Assembly (NCBI GenBank): GCA_949987565.1
Contig: OX465107.1
Location: forward strand, 19,014,607 to 19,078,606
Direction of reading: 5' to 3'
DNA: 64,000 bases
Source of the DNA: Luidia sarsii
Taxonomy: Eukaryota > Echinodermata > Asteroidea > Paxillosida > Luidiidae
Below, piece after piece: positions 1 through 11,550 of this stretch; positions within the stretch are counted from its first letter, which is position 1; each line of letters starts with the position of its first letter. The translations under genes and the position numbers were made by a program. Under the pieces are notes generated by a model that was not told the DNA's origin, did no database searches, and worked only from the letters and a program-made list of their open reading frames with translations.

Positions 1-1
1 C

Positions 2-217
2 AATGTGTCTTGCTGGTGTGGCAGGGTCATTGATATCAGTGGCATATTCAGAGTCAATGTGTCTTGCTGGTGTGGCAGAGTAATTCATATCAGTGGCATA
101 TTCAGAATCAATGTGTCTAGCTGGTGTGGCAGGGTCATTGATATCAGTGGCATATTCAGAATCAATGTGTCTAGCTGGTGTGGCTGGGTCATTTATTTCA
201 GTTGGTCATTAGGGAGC
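2..217. repeat. 54-bp minisatellite, about 3.7 units
   Basis: The string AATGTGTCT recurs at 2, 56, 110 and 164, a strict 54-bp period, with a partial fourth unit before the array decays near 200. The period is a multiple of three, so the frame stays open through the array on both strands. On the minus strand each unit reads DSEYATDINDPATPARHI, an acidic, low-complexity peptide; on the plus strand it is Cys/Trp/Gly-rich. The minus-strand frame meets a TGA just upstream of the array, and the array runs off the left edge, so a repeat-encoding exon cannot be confirmed or excluded. I treat it as a minisatellite. Confidence 0.85.
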
Positions 218-843
218 AGGAACTCCCCCATGTCGTACTGTACATGTACGTAGATACCGGTACATTCACACTACAGTGGATGGTGGACGTCCATGTAGAT
301 ATGTTAACATGATATTTAGACAGTGGACGTGATTGGTTTAGTGGAGTGTTGGTCACTGCAACTGTGCAGACCTTTCCACTAGGGTACCGGTACATATAGA
401 TGCCCACAGCTGTCTAGACAATCATAGTGCCATCCGTGTGGACTGGTGGAAGCTGGTTGGCAGACTCTTACAGTGACTCTGACTCTGAGCAGTTTGTGCC
501 GACCGTGTACTCTGAAGCGAAAGCCTGGCTACTTGTTACCAGAATGGCAGATTCCGTGTTGTGTGAGTGGGTGCATGCTCTCTGTGTGTTATAAAGCTTC
601 AAGTGATTGGAGAATTGTTGTTAATCACTTGCGTAGAAAATAACATTCTCGGTAAACAGAAGGGCCTGGTGTTGTGCTCCTGTTAGTAGACACTGATGCA
701 TGCAGAGTAGAGTTGTGTAAAAAGAACGACCAAAGATGGGAAGAAGGAGGGATTTCTCTCCATGCTTGTCTTTTCTCTGTTTACCTCCCTCTTGTCTAAC
801 CACTAGCATCTCTCCTGTCTCTATCTTATGTCTCTGTCATCAT
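218..843. other. No gene recognised
   Basis: Mixed-composition DNA with short TACCGGTAC and ACATGTAC palindromes that recur throughout the window. No convincing exon, RNA gene or bounded repeat is visible. Confidence 0.5.
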
Positions 844-1222
844 TAGCGAGCTTTCGTTTTACGACGGAGAGCGCACAGTATGGGGGATTTCACAGACTGC
901 GACCGTTCCCGCACCCAAGCTCCCGTCCTGTTTAGAATCTGTTTCGTTCTGTTTATGTGAGGGGTATACGCACTGCATGCACGGCACTGCACAGCGCTGC
1001 CCTGCACTGAGTATCAAATTCCACACGCAGGACTGGTCACTTGTTATGTAACGCAGTAGCCGACTGCTCTGCGTTGTGTTCTGGACCGGACGCTATTTCC
1101 CCACTCAACGGTCCCAGATTCCAACGGTACGGGGACCTGCAGGTTGTCGCGCATGCGCAGAGGTATGTTCGGCTAGAATTACCGTACTAGATTTCTCCCG
1201 TCGTAAAACGAAAGCTCGCTGC
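844..1222. mobile_element. MITE-like element with about 24-bp terminal inverted repeats
   Basis: The left end reads AGCGAGCTTTCGTTTTACGA and the right end is its reverse complement (about 1199-1220), extended by a shared GGAG/CTCC. The interior of about 330 bp has no coding potential and is not itself inverted. No unambiguous target-site duplication is visible, so the superfamily is not assigned. Confidence 0.6.
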
Positions 1223-1977
1223 AACCTCTCTCCTCCGGATCTGTCTCCGTTCCTGTCACTCCCCAGTTTCAGGAAGGATCTCCTGGGAGCGAAGCATCAG
1301 GCCACGGTAATGTTTCAAGATTTGTGGATGCGCTTGACTAATCACTAATCGCTGCGTATACCATATATAGGACAGTGTGGCATGCCATTCTTACAGAACG
1401 ACATTGTATGCATACAGTAGGTGTAGTAGATGTGTTCATTCCTCTGGTGCAAGCTCACAATTCTATTCTACTCGAGGAACATACGAGGAAGACATTTGGG
1501 AGGCACTTGACAAATCCATTTTCTTTTTATAGTACTGTATTGCATTGGTCATGATGTTGAATTGATAGTGTGAATAATTTGTACTGGTTAGGTGAATATA
1601 CCGGTACTAGTCATTAAATAATGTCCTGTCGGTGTACATGTAGCTCTAACACTAACAGTCACAATTTCAGTTGTTGGCATTAGTCACTTGGCATGACATA
1701 TTGGCACAGAAAATGGCCGGTTGATACTGGAAGAATGTTTTCCAAAGGAGGAAATCAGCTCGAAGCCAGGTTTGATCTGTGTGTGGTGATCCTTTTAGCA
1801 TTATATACTCAATTTCATGTACCGGTATTTTTGTTTTCAAATGATTGAAATGTAGGAAGGGGTTTTTCCTGCTCTTTAAGTTTGACTCATGTTATGCAAA
1901 CATGTTGCATCTATAATGCAACACGGTACCCGCTGGTATACAATGTTCAAATCTGCCACACAACCTCGACCAGCTCT
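1223..1977. other. No gene recognised
   Basis: AT-leaning, probably intronic or intergenic sequence upstream of the first visible exon at 3191. I see no splice-bounded open frame. Confidence 0.45.
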
Positions 1978-2045
1978 GTGGTCAAGTACTGGTAGTTAAG
2001 ACGTCTGCACTAGAAAGCGGGTTCGAATCCACCCGAGCTGCCTGA
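1978..2045 (+). repeat. tRNA-derived SINE-like fragment
   Basis: A Pol III B-box-like GGTTCGAATCC lies at 2020-2030, preceded about 35 bp upstream by an A-box-like TGGTAGTTAAGACG. The two are spaced as in tRNA-derived SINE heads. There is no pairing acceptor stem, so this is not a functional tRNA gene. The A-box half is repeated near 8219-8240 (GGAGTAGTTAAGACATCT). Confidence 0.5.
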
Positions 2046-2696
2046 ATTGTTTTCATCAGGCATCGGGCAAAGCACTGAGCACTCTGTGTATCATGTCGAG
2101 CAGGACAAACCCTCATTGAATGAAGTTTAACTCATGTACCTGTGAGTAAACGCATACTGCACATACATGTGTGCATTGTAAGACTAAAGAGTTAATCATG
2201 TACAGTATAAATCACCTTCAGATTCTCATATTAAGTGCAATCCTTTCAACATAAGAGTGTCAGTGGACTTTGAACTTATTGCAACTGTGGAGATGATACA
2301 TCATGAGACGCAAGAATGCAGGCCATGGCAGTCTGGTGCCATTCTAAACTGCAGCTAATGGATGTGTAACTGTGTCGCTAGGCGTGGGCATTTGCATGAA
2401 CCCACAGTTTGCTAGTGCTTACCTCCATGCATACAGAGTATCAGTGGATGCGACAGTTTGGCCTGCAGCGACATACGGTATTAGCCGCTCTCCTGGCACA
2501 CAGGGTGTGTACCACACAGAGTGAGGTACCATGCTAGACGTTGTTTGCTGTGGGAAGTGCTTTGGGTTTGTAGGGAGCCGTTTACTCTGTTGACTTTACG
2601 TGCGGGGGTCCTGTCAGCTGAGTCAGCTTTACTCAGTGCACAGAGAACATCAGGGAAGCATTGGGATTCATGATTTGGATTGATTTGGTTTTTTTT
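2046..2696 (+). other. Intron or upstream region without recognised exon
   Basis: Lies upstream of the CT tract that leads into the first visible exon. No splice-bounded exon or bounded repeat is recognised. If the gene is transcribed through here, this is the 3' part of a phase-1 intron. Confidence 0.4.
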
Positions 2697-3190
2697 CTTT
2701 GTTTATTTCCCCCTCTCTCTGTTTGTCCCTTTTTCTTTATCTCTCTCTTTTCTGTTACCCGCTCCCTTTTCTCTCACTCCCCTCTCTCTTTTTCTTTTCT
2801 CTCTATCTTTCCCTCTCCCCTTTCTTTCTCTCCCTATGTCATCCCTTTATTTCTCCCTTTCCCTCTCTTTCTCACCCTCCCTCTCTCTCCCTCCCTCCCT
2901 CTCTCTCTCCCTCACTCTCTCTCCCCTCCCTCTCTCCCCCCTCTCTCCCCCTCTCTCTCTCTCCCTCTCTCCCTCTCCCTCCCCCCCTCTCTCTCTCTCC
3001 CCCACTCCCCCTCTCTCCCCCTCTCCCTCTCTCTCTGCCTCCCTCACTCTCTCTTTCTCTTTCCCCTTCCCCCCTCTCTCTCTCCCCTTCTCTTTCTTTC
3101 CTCCCTCACTCTCTCCTCACTCACTCTCTCTCTCTCCACCCTCACTCTCCCTCTCTCTCCCTCCCCTCTGTCTCTCTCTCTCTTCTTCAG
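2697..3190 (+). repeat. Extended (CT)n polypyrimidine tract ending in a splice acceptor
   Basis: About 490 bp are almost entirely C and T (CTCTCT and CCCTCC runs) and end in TTCTTCAG at 3183-3190, immediately before the coding exon. It serves as an exceptionally long polypyrimidine tract for that 3' splice site. All six-frame translations here are low-complexity artefacts (Ser/Leu/Pro on the plus strand, Arg/Glu/Gly on the minus strand) and should not be annotated as protein. Confidence 0.9.
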
Positions 3191-5361
3191 GGGCTCTTGT
3201 GAGGACCGATAGCGCCCAGTCTGACAGCAGTGGCTTTGCAGATGAGGTCATGGACACGACATACACGTCTACCTCACCTTGCATGGATGACAGCAATGGA
3301 CACGCTTCACCACAGCCAGACTACGGCGAGGACGGCGGTGAAGTCGGCGATGGCAGCAGGCCGGCGGTGGGCAACAAGCTCATCCAGACCAGCTTTGATG
3401 ACTTTGGCATCCTGGAAAGCTTTGAGCGGGAGGAGGGTCCGACGGGTGAGAGTCTGCCGGCCAGGACTGCCACATCCTCCGGGGAGCAGGGCGAGGAGGA
3501 GAAGATGTCTGAGAAGGCGGTCTCGCTGCCCAGCGCGGAGCGGATCACCCGCTCCCGCAGGTCCTTCCGCGAGTCCAGGGGCAGCTACGATCGCATGGGC
3601 AGCACCTTCAGTGGGATCAGCATCTCCAGCCTGGAAGACTCGCCCTTCGATGAGGACCTCAGCGCCAGTTTGGCGCTGGCTGCCGGAAGCACCCCCGTCC
3701 CCCGCCAGCGCTCGGGCACGTTTCCGTTGCCAGTCGAGAAGCCCGAGCCCCCGGCCGGACCCAAGACGGTGGTGGAGATCCTGACGACGCTCCAGGAGAA
3801 CATCAAGCAGGCCAGCGTGGAGGCCAAGAGTCTGGGCCGGGACGAGCAGCCGGCAGACCGGCTCAGCAAGAAGCGGCCGGCCCTGTCCAAGATGAAGTCG
3901 TTCGACTACTTCTCGGCCGACGACGTGCCGAGCTTGGCGGCGTCCGTCGACTCCATCGTCGGGCGCACGAGGCAGCCTTTGGCTCCGGCAGCAGACAAGC
4001 AGGAGACAAGTGCACCGGATGATGCTCAAGCTGAAGAGGATGCATGCTCAGATGCGACCGTTGCAGCCGCGGAAGATGGTGTTGCCGAGAAGAGTGTCTC
4101 CGTCCCCCCGAAACTCACAAAGCGGAAATCCAGCCAGATCATCACGGTGCCCACACTGCCTTGCCTGGACGAGGAAAAGACGCCAGCACCTTCCCGACAT
4201 ACCAGCGTGACAGACTCCCCTCAGGCTGCATTGTTGGAGGCCAGCAACAACCACTCTGCCATAGCGGACGAGGTGAAGGAGACAGACGGCGACCAAACGG
4301 ATCAGACTGAGCTTTGCCACGACGACGATCGCAAATCCAAGCAGCGGAGCGAGACAGGCACGCCAGTGAGTATGATTGCAAATGCAGACAGCATTGGGGA
4401 TGTGGGGGAGCTGGAGGAGGAGATGAGGTACCTGGTGCAGGTCGAGAGCCTCCTCGAGCTGGAGGGAAGGCTTCTGGAGGAAGCATGTCTTTCTCAGTTC
4501 AGTGCGAGTCTGGAAGTTGATGAGGTTCACCGGCCGGTGCCAGAAAAGGCCACTGTGCCAGACGTTGACAACGAATTGTATTCTTCTGCTTCTGTAGCCC
4601 TTGTCCATTTGAATCAAGATGGGACTAGCACTTTAGAATCAAATTCTTCTGAAGATAACCTCTTGGACTCTTCAGGAGACCAAGAGGCTCCTCTACCATT
4701 CCAAGCAGATGCTGTCCTGAAAGAAGCAGCATCTGGCTCGCGCATTGATGCTTCCACATTTTTAACTGCCAAATCTCTGAGCTCGTCTGAGCCCTGTGAA
4801 GATAACTGCTCCACCCCTGCCAACCAGTCTCTGGGTCTGGGGAGTGGAGAGTCGCCTAGACCACCCCAAGAGGAAGCCATAGCATCAGAGGTGGAATCCA
4901 GCTGCCATATTGACGTGAGGCCGGCGTGTTTATTAACCTTCACCACTTTCAACTCATCGGGGGACACCCAGGCCAGCCCCTCTTTCAAAGAGGATCAATT
5001 ACAATGTAAAAGCTCAGGGACGTGTCTCAGTCAATCTGCAACAGATGAGGTAGCGGGCATTCCGGCTACACAGGCCAGTCCAGCACCTCAGTCATCCAGG
5101 TCAGTTCAATCGTCCGTGTGCCTTTACCTGTTGCCACCCCCGTTTGTCATCGACGTGTCCGGGGTGGCGTCTGACCTCAGTGCCGGTGCGGAGTGTCCGT
5201 GCGAATCCCTGCAGCTATGCAATTGTCTGGACTCTGAGAGGGCGCTGCCCCAGCGTTTCCGGACATCCTTCGAGCTGGCCTTGGGCGATGCCGGCCCCGA
5301 TGAGGTGATGGAGGGTGGGAAGAATGTGCCAGGTCCCAGCGCGGCCAAAGTCAAGGCCCAG
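3191..5361 (+). CDS. ITPRID: ITPRID (KRAP/SSFA2)-family protein, large internal exon
   Basis: First visible exon of a + strand gene. The acceptor TTCTTCAG ends at 3190 and the donor CAG|GTAGGC follows 5361. The exon enters in phase 1, leaves in phase 0, and encodes 723 codons without a stop. It is Ser/Thr-rich and acidic, with an SDSSGFADE motif near its start, a basic RSRRSFRES patch, an ISISSLEDSPFDED stretch and a KSFDYFSADD motif, followed by an acidic helical stretch (ELEEEMRYLVQVESLLELE). Family knowledge: ITPRID proteins tether IP3 receptors to actin and carry conserved SDSSGFA-type motifs and a C-terminal coiled coil. Assignment rests on that motif plus the C-terminal exons; most of this exon is probably disordered. 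The N-terminal exons, including the expected IP3R-binding region, are outside the window. Codons are GC-rich, unlike the AT-rich introns. Confidence 0.8.
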
Positions 5362-5812
5362 GTAGGCACAGCCGTGTGACGGCCATGTCTCGCCAGCCAT
5401 CATCCATCTCCAAGTGTTAGCCTTGCATGCTAGTCTTTATGCTTTTGCCGTCACCCATGAAGGCAGATGCGTAGCATGGTCGTGACTTTGTGCTGCTTAG
5501 TGTTCTTGCCCAGTAGCTACTTAGTGTTCTTCCCACATGCATGCCACATATGAAAATCCCGATGTGCTAGCAATTTGTAGAGGCTGAGCATACTTGTACA
5601 ATAGATACACTAAGCTGTGATGTGCGTTAGCTGTGATGCACACAAGCTGCAATGCTTACTGCCAGACATCAGGAATACATTGTATGTAGCCATTTCATGT
5701 GGCATTGATATGCTCTACTACAGTACCTCACTCTGAGATTTGTACCTGTACACAAGTGCTTATGTTTTCTCACACTCATTCATTTGTATTAAAAATGTAC
5801 ATATGTTCCTAT

Positions 5813-5952
5813 ATCTTAAAATTCAGTGGGCCTGACATTTCGATCCTAGCAGGACCTTTCTCAAAGGTCGTGCTAGGATCGAAACGTCAGGCCCACTAAA
5901 TGTTAAGATTTGCATTTTGGTAAGCAGTTTGCAACATTTTTGTATATCACTC
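5813..5952. mobile_element. PLE-type terminal repeat with inverted ribozyme-like hairpin (family B)
   Basis: Two copies of the GATCGAAACGTCAGGCCC motif face each other (about 5826-5858 in antisense, 5867-5899 in sense), forming a snap-back of about 75 bp. It is followed by the family tail (AAGATTTGCATTTTGGTAAG, then AGTTTGCAACATTTTTGTATATCAC). The same tail and motif flank the GIY-YIG fragment at 32117, which is why I assign these repeats to a Penelope-like element. Confidence 0.6.
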
Positions 5953-6316
5953 TAAGTGATGTTCCTATATCACTTGTTTTCTTGCCCTGTAGTACCCTGT
6001 ACATGTGTGTAGCTGTACATGTATCGTGGCAAAATCCTTCTCTCCATACTTGCTTCCATGGCCAAGTCCTCTTCACTCATGGCCGTGTACTTACACTCAT
6101 GGCCAAAGACTTGTACTTGTTAGTACCGGTATGGCTAAGCACTTATACATGTACCATACCTGTAGTCATGGACAAGTACCGGTACATGGGTAATCATGCA
6201 CATGTAAAAAGTGGTCTAAGATAGGAGTGGTGCTTCTTTGAAAAAAAATACAGTGTGTATGCATATCCGGAGCTTAATTCAATGCTATACACACTTATCA
6301 TTATACAGTAAATACA

Positions 6317-6600
6317 AAAAAATGTTGCAAACTGCTCACTGACCAAAATGCCCTGCAATACATAAATCTCAAAAGTTAGAGGGCCTGACGTTTCGATCCT
6401 AGCAGGACCTTTCTCACAGGACCTTTGAGAAAGGCCCTGCTAGGGCCTGACGTTTCGATCCTAGCAGGACCTTTCTCACAGGACCTTTGAGAAAGGCCCT
6501 GCTAGGGCCTGATGTTTCGATCCTAGCAGGACCTTTCTCACAGGACCTTTGAGAAAGGTCCTGCGGAAATCGAAACGTCAGGCCCTCCAACCTTATACAG
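6317..6600. mobile_element. PLE-type repeat (family B) with 62-bp tandem triplication
   Basis: The family tail appears in antisense (ATGTTGCAAACTGCTCACTG) and is followed by three tandem 62-bp units starting GGGCCTGACG/GATG at 6381, 6443 and 6505. Each unit contains TTTCGATCCTAGCAGGACC and the facing CCTTTGAGAAAGG arm, so each can fold on itself. The block closes with GAAACGTCAGGCCCTCC. Confidence 0.65.
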
Positions 6601-7268
6601 AATGGACATTATACTGAACATTATACAGTATTAGCCACAATCACCACAGCACCTTTACATACTGGTAGATGTAAACCTGCAATTGTTTTCCTGTACATGG
6701 CTGGAGCTCACTTCCCAGAACCTCTCTTGCCACACTTCACTTGCTCTTTCCAGAACGCCTTTCTCCATGAATTGTCTACCCCCGTGCAAAGCTTCTAGCC
6801 CTTCCTGAGATTGTCCACCTTTAAATCCCTGCTATATCAGAAAACCTTAATGTGATATGCAGAGTACAGTAGCCTTGCACGGCAGTAAAAAAAAAAAGCT
6901 AGCTGTAAGTGCCTGCAGGTAGATTCAATTAAGCAGCAATAATTTGCATTTAATGGCAGTGATCATCCATCATTTCACAAACTACCTAAAGAAAATGCAC
7001 AATCGCATTAATGAGAAATTGGTGATTTATTTTTTGAAATGCTACAAAAGGGCAGTACTGAATCTCATTTTACAGCACCATTCCATTACATGCAGTACTG
7101 GGAATGCTACTCAGTCACTTTCATTAAGCTGCCGACAATTTTGAATCCATCAGAAATTCAAAAAGTGGTTCATTTCAATTTTCTTCCGTTGCTTTCCCCC
7201 CCAAAAAAAAATCTTGGCTTACCAGTAACCATGTTAGAAATGACAGTGAGAATGCATGAGTTTATGTA

Positions 7269-7440
7269 CAGTGGAACGTCGCTATAATGAACATCCCAGG
7301 ATCCATGAAAATTGTTTGCTATAGCGGTCATTCGTTATTGCCGTTGCAGTCACATATGTTGTACACAAAAATCGGCCTGTTCGTTTTCCTAGGCGAATGG
7401 TCAGCAGTATATTGGCGTTCATTATAGCGACGTTCCACTG
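7269..7440. mobile_element. Tc1/mariner- or pogo-like MITE, 172 bp, TA target site
   Basis: The terminal inverted repeats begin CAGTGGAACGTCGCTATAAT and are perfect over about 24 bp at both ends. TA dinucleotides flank both sides (7267-7268 and 7441-7442), the signature of Tc1/mariner/pogo integration. The element is too short to encode a transposase. Confidence 0.8.
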
Positions 7441-8521
7441 TACTGCTCAGCATTTGGATTTTTTTCTGGGAAAAGCCAATGCTTTTGTTCCCTAATCCAC
7501 CAGCGAAGACAAAGTTCAAAGACAGAGAAAAAAAGCATGGCAGTGTTTCCATGTCTTATAGAGGTTCCCAATGCAAACTCCCGTGGCGAGTTGCCAGCAG
7601 TCATCAATGTCTCGTTCAAAGACCATGCGGCTCACCTTGAGTAGACGTTGTCGCTCTTCATTGTCCGATCACTGAGCCGTTTTCCACAAATGATCAGTAA
7701 TCAGCGTCCCTCCAGGGCACTTACAGTGTGTGTGGGCAGCCAGGCACTGTGATGTGAGTTTCATGCACTTTTCACCACGTTGTGCGTGTGATCTTAGCCC
7801 CTCATGTGAACTGTCAATATTGTTGGTTTTTTCAGCGAATTCCCCATCCAGTGGCATGGTATGAGTACGGTAGCCTGTTAGTCATACATTGTAGGTACAG
7901 TATGTTTTGATTTTGCATCAGTGAGACTAGGGCCCTTTACAAATCCATGGATCAGGCTTGGGCTCGGGCTTAGTCACCATCTGATGAAACCCCCAAATCC
8001 TGGTTGGAGTTTGTCACCGATTTTGAAGATTTGTTGGTTTGATACAGTAAGTACAGAGTGTTTACCAAGAAACTGGGACCAAACGCTTGTTTCTAGATGC
8101 CTGTGACATTAAATTGGGTAAGACTAAGAGAAATGTGACCAGAGCATGAGCTCAAGCCTAAGCCTTCATTTGGTAAATTGCCTGTGATTCAAATCCACCA
8201 CATAGCCTCAACAAGCGCCATAGCGGAGTAGTTAAGACATCTTGACAATTGCGCTGCCTTTTTTTCTTTTCTTTTTTTCTTGTTTATAAAGCTGGCAATC
8301 TGTCAAACTGTTGAGCATACAGTTCTAACAACACACCAGTGGTCGATGTTATCAAACCCATCCTAACTATAATGGCCTATCACTCTTCTGATGGCTTATG
8401 TATCGTAAGTCGAGTTATGATGCATTGTAAGGCTTTGTGAAATCCAACCCAGGTCGTCCAGACCCCCATTGGGAAAGCTTATTTTCCTGTACCTTAAAGA
8501 CTCATTCTTTTTGACCTCCAG

Positions 8522-8785
8522 GATGACCTCCAGGACACGCAGCTGGCCCAGAGGGCGCTCTTGAAGTACAAGCAGGACCTGCGAGAGCTGGAGCGGCTGG
8601 CCGAGGGTCTGTACAGCCAACACCTGGGGGAGGGGCCAGAGGAGGGCGCCGAGGGGGAGGGGGAGGAGTGGGGGGAGCTGGAGACCGTCCGTGACCTGAG
8701 GCGGCTGGTCCTGGAGGAGGTGGAGGCCATGGAGAGTCAGCTGGCCCAGCGGATGAGACTAGCCGTCACCCGCAGCAACTTACCA
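8522..8785 (+). CDS. ITPRID: ITPRID-like gene, coiled-coil exon
   Basis: An 88-codon, phase 0/0 exon between TTTTGACCTCCAG and the donor GTAAGA. It reads KYKQDLRELERLAEGLYSQ, then a Gly/Glu-rich insert, then ETVRDLRRLVLEEVEAMESQ and LAQRMR. The pattern of a YK.DL.ELE helix, an acidic linker and an LR..V..E...ME.QL..R helix resembles the conserved SSFA2/ITPRID C-terminal region. This is the strongest structural support for the family call. The unusual feature is the long EEGAEGEGEE linker. Confidence 0.85.
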
Positions 8786-8954
8786 GTAAGAGTCCGTAGA
8801 CAGCAGGATGGAGGAAGGGGAGGGAGGGGAGGGAGGGGTGGAAGGGGGGGGGTGTGGGCTTGTCTGACACCGGGTCCAAATCCTGCAGTGGACTTTCGCC
8901 GGCATTTGGCATGAATGAAAAGCAATAAAACAAAACAAAAAAAACGGCAAAGAA

Positions 8955-9115
8955 AATTTGATTTGACCGGAACTTGAATCCGAGACCTCTTGTATCGGTG
9001 CTCTTACCACCTGAGGCTTAGATGGCACTTAGATGGCGACTGTCTTTGCCATAGTGGGGGGTGGGGGAGCCAGTCAGAGGAATCACAAGGGACAATCAAA
9101 TCATCCCAGGGATTA
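8955..9115 (-). repeat. tRNA-derived SINE, antisense
   Basis: Read on the minus strand, the sequence has an A-box region (CCTCAGGTGGTAAGAGCACC), then AAGAGGTCTCGGATTCAAGTT as a B-box-like T arm. The minus strand then runs away from a GGGGAGCCAGTCAG-type body segment. Related copies lie at about 17010-17170, 27490-27680, 27880-27960, 51010-51180 and 51400-51500, giving the consensus head GGATAGCTCAG...AAGAGCGCTGG. Confidence 0.55.
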
Positions 9116-9600
9116 AATACTTTATCTGTCAGACATGAGAAAGCTCAACGACTGGGGGGGGGGGGGGGGGCGCCGAAATAATTTGGTTTGGATGCTGAGT
9201 TCCAGTCTTGCCATGCACTCTCGCTCCAGTGAAGATGGTGGCATTTTGGCTCTCACGTCCAATCGATAGGTTTTTTTTCAGTAAGATCATCTTCAGTAAT
9301 TTCTGCTTGGGTAGCATTTGGCTTTGCCATTTGCAGCATTAACATAAACAGCCTCACTCATTCTTGGTTCGGACCTCTGTAATGCACCCATAGCACCAGT
9401 TGTGAATTAGAGGTGAAGTGCAGTTTTTTTCTCGAGCTGTGTGAAATTAGTTGTGAGTGCAATTTAGCAACATGATTAGAGTGTATCATAATTCTGGGCC
9501 ATTACAAAATACAGAGATCAGACCCATGCATGTGTTTCATTTGGTTGTACATTCATTGTAGTGTAATAAGTACGAGAAAAAGGCAGGCGTTTGGCTGATA

Positions 9601-9740
9601 AGACTTGAAGGTTTGCATGGTGGAAATACCAAGTGGAAGGTTTGCGGTGACACCATGTAGCACTTCTCTTTCGAGAAGGAGTGGCTCTTTTCAGAGCCAC
9701 ACTCCTTCTCAAAAGAAAAGTGCAAACCTTCCACTCAGGC
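9601..9740. mobile_element. Palindromic repeat, family A (PLE-related, non-coding)
   Basis: It starts with the family A end GACTTGAAGGTTTGCATGG and GGTTTGCGGTGACACCATG, and turns back through GGAGTGGCTCTTTTCAGAGC to a reverse-complement GTGCAAACCTTCCACT. Related copies lie at 11490, 20110, 20270, 32757 and 40385. The ribozyme-like core found in other copies is missing here. Confidence 0.6.
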
Positions 9741-11489
9741 TTTTGACTACAGTTGCTCAGACGATACTAGGTTTTGAACAAGCACACTAAGTTTGCCTTG
9801 GATAGCCACAGAAATGAGCCTTAGCTGAATACCATAGTATCGTAGTTCTCAGTCTAAATTTAGCCTTTTGAATTTCCCCTTTTCTTTGAGTCCATAACGA
9901 AACTGTCTATTAATCACGAGAAAGCTGAATAAGAGCGGGAATATTTTCATTTGGATAGTCACCAGGGATCGGGAGAGGGGGATACATTCAACGAAGGCAA
10001 ATGAAAATATGTCGGAACTGCAGAAAAGGGACCTTTATTCTGTTGTACATTAATGGAAAGGGGAGAAGTTACCGTAGGGGGGTGCCCTCGTCCATTTTTC
10101 AGACTCTGACAGTTTTCCAGCGGAAGCTGATTGCATGGCAACCCCCCTGCACTAATTAAGTTCCGTCGCATTGCCGTGTCCGCATCAATCATTTTGATAA
10201 GCTGCCCAAGTCAGTCTGTGCTTGGGCGGTCTTCCTGTCGGAGGAGAGGTACCGGTAGGGAAGGGGGGTTTGGTCGGAAGATATTTGAGTCGGTAAAATG
10301 AATGGGTTGTTATAGTAACTGCCATGAGATGGAATTAAATTAGGAGTGGGAGGAATCCGGTCTGGAATCGGCTGATTTTCTCTGTCCGTCCACCGCCAAC
10401 ACACCTTGATGGATTGGTTTGGTGGGTGGCGACAGTCCCGAGTGGCCACAACTGGTGCCGTTTATCCACCGGTGGTTACGACGACGGAGTTCAGTGGGAG
10501 GGACATCTGATAAGAAGTCGGCCCCTGCCAAGTAAGACGTCCCACTCTGACTAATTGGTCTCACGTACCATGGCAGTTGCTCTGTGCACGCCACATCATT
10601 AGCGAACGCGGAAGACCAAATTAAATTTCCTCCAAAGGGCTAATCCCAGTGCTGAGCACACACACCCTCAGTCAATACCAGGGCTACCATCCATACCGAT
10701 TTTGATTCCTCCCCCCCATATAGCATCAATCGCTGTGGTTTTCCCTCATTAATTATACAAATGTGAATCCGTTTGGCAAATGTTTGTATTCAGCACAAAT
10801 TCCTTCATTTATCCTAAAAGACCTCTCCGAACCAAATGCAGCATAACATATATCTGCCAGTTTGAAAGAAAATGTTGTCAAAACAGACAGGATAGGCTCT
10901 TTCATGTCAATGTTGATACAGTCTTCAGTAGATGTTGAGTTTTTTTAACAGAGTGACTTGTTAGATTAAATTGGCGGTCTATGGCTTTTTACATTGGGAA
11001 CGGTCATGTGTCAAGTCAACGGGGAGGGGGGGGGGGGTGTCAAATGAAGATTACTCCTTTGTAATAACATAGCAACTGCCAATCACAGGTTATTCTATAT
11101 GAATCATAGACAACCTCAGTCTACCGGTACATTTGTATCTCTGTCTTGTTGTCAGTCTGAAAATGAGGGTTTGGTCCCGCAAGTGTACATGTACTTCAGT
11201 GATCGCTGTTGAAAAGATTGTGTGATAGGAGTAGTGATGTTCCTCTTTGAATAGTATGCATTGTGATTTACTTCATATGCAAAGGAAATTTCAACGCCTT
11301 TCATTGTGCCTGTATATTCCTCGGTCATTGATGAATCATGGGGGAAGAAATTCCCACTGGATATCTGTGCTAATATTTGATATTTTGGGTCTTTATTTAA
11401 CACCATAGGCAGAGTATTAAACATGTACGTCAGCTAACATTTTGATAATAACATGCAGTTATTTGTGCCATGAAAGGATATAAGGATTA

Positions 11490-11550
11490 AGATTTGAAGG
11501 TCTGCATGGTGGGAATACCAAGTAGAAGGTTTGCGGTGACACCATGTACT
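11490..11550. mobile_element. Family A half-element
   Basis: GATTTGAAGGTCTGCATGG and AAGGTTTGCGGTGACACCAT match the left end of the family A palindromes, but the inverted partner is absent. A similar solo end is at 40385-40445. Confidence 0.6.

Larger units (their letters stand above)
5362..8521 (+). other. Intron of ITPRID-like gene, repeat-rich
   Basis: A phase-0 intron from GTAGGC to TTTGACCTCCAG. It holds PLE-type hairpin repeats at 5813-5952 and 6317-6600, a TA-flanked MITE at 7269-7440 and a tRNA-like A-box fragment near 8205-8250. No additional exon is evident between 6600 and 7260 or between 7443 and 8200. Confidence 0.75.

Noticed and set aside
2680..3190. Long Ser/Leu/Pro-rich open frame continuing into the ITPRID exon
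   Set aside because: It is the CT tract translated. The exon has a good acceptor at 3190, so the tract is intronic.
3307..4617. Long minus-strand frames opposite the ITPRID exon
   Set aside because: They are shadows of a GC-rich coding exon, with no motifs or splice sites.
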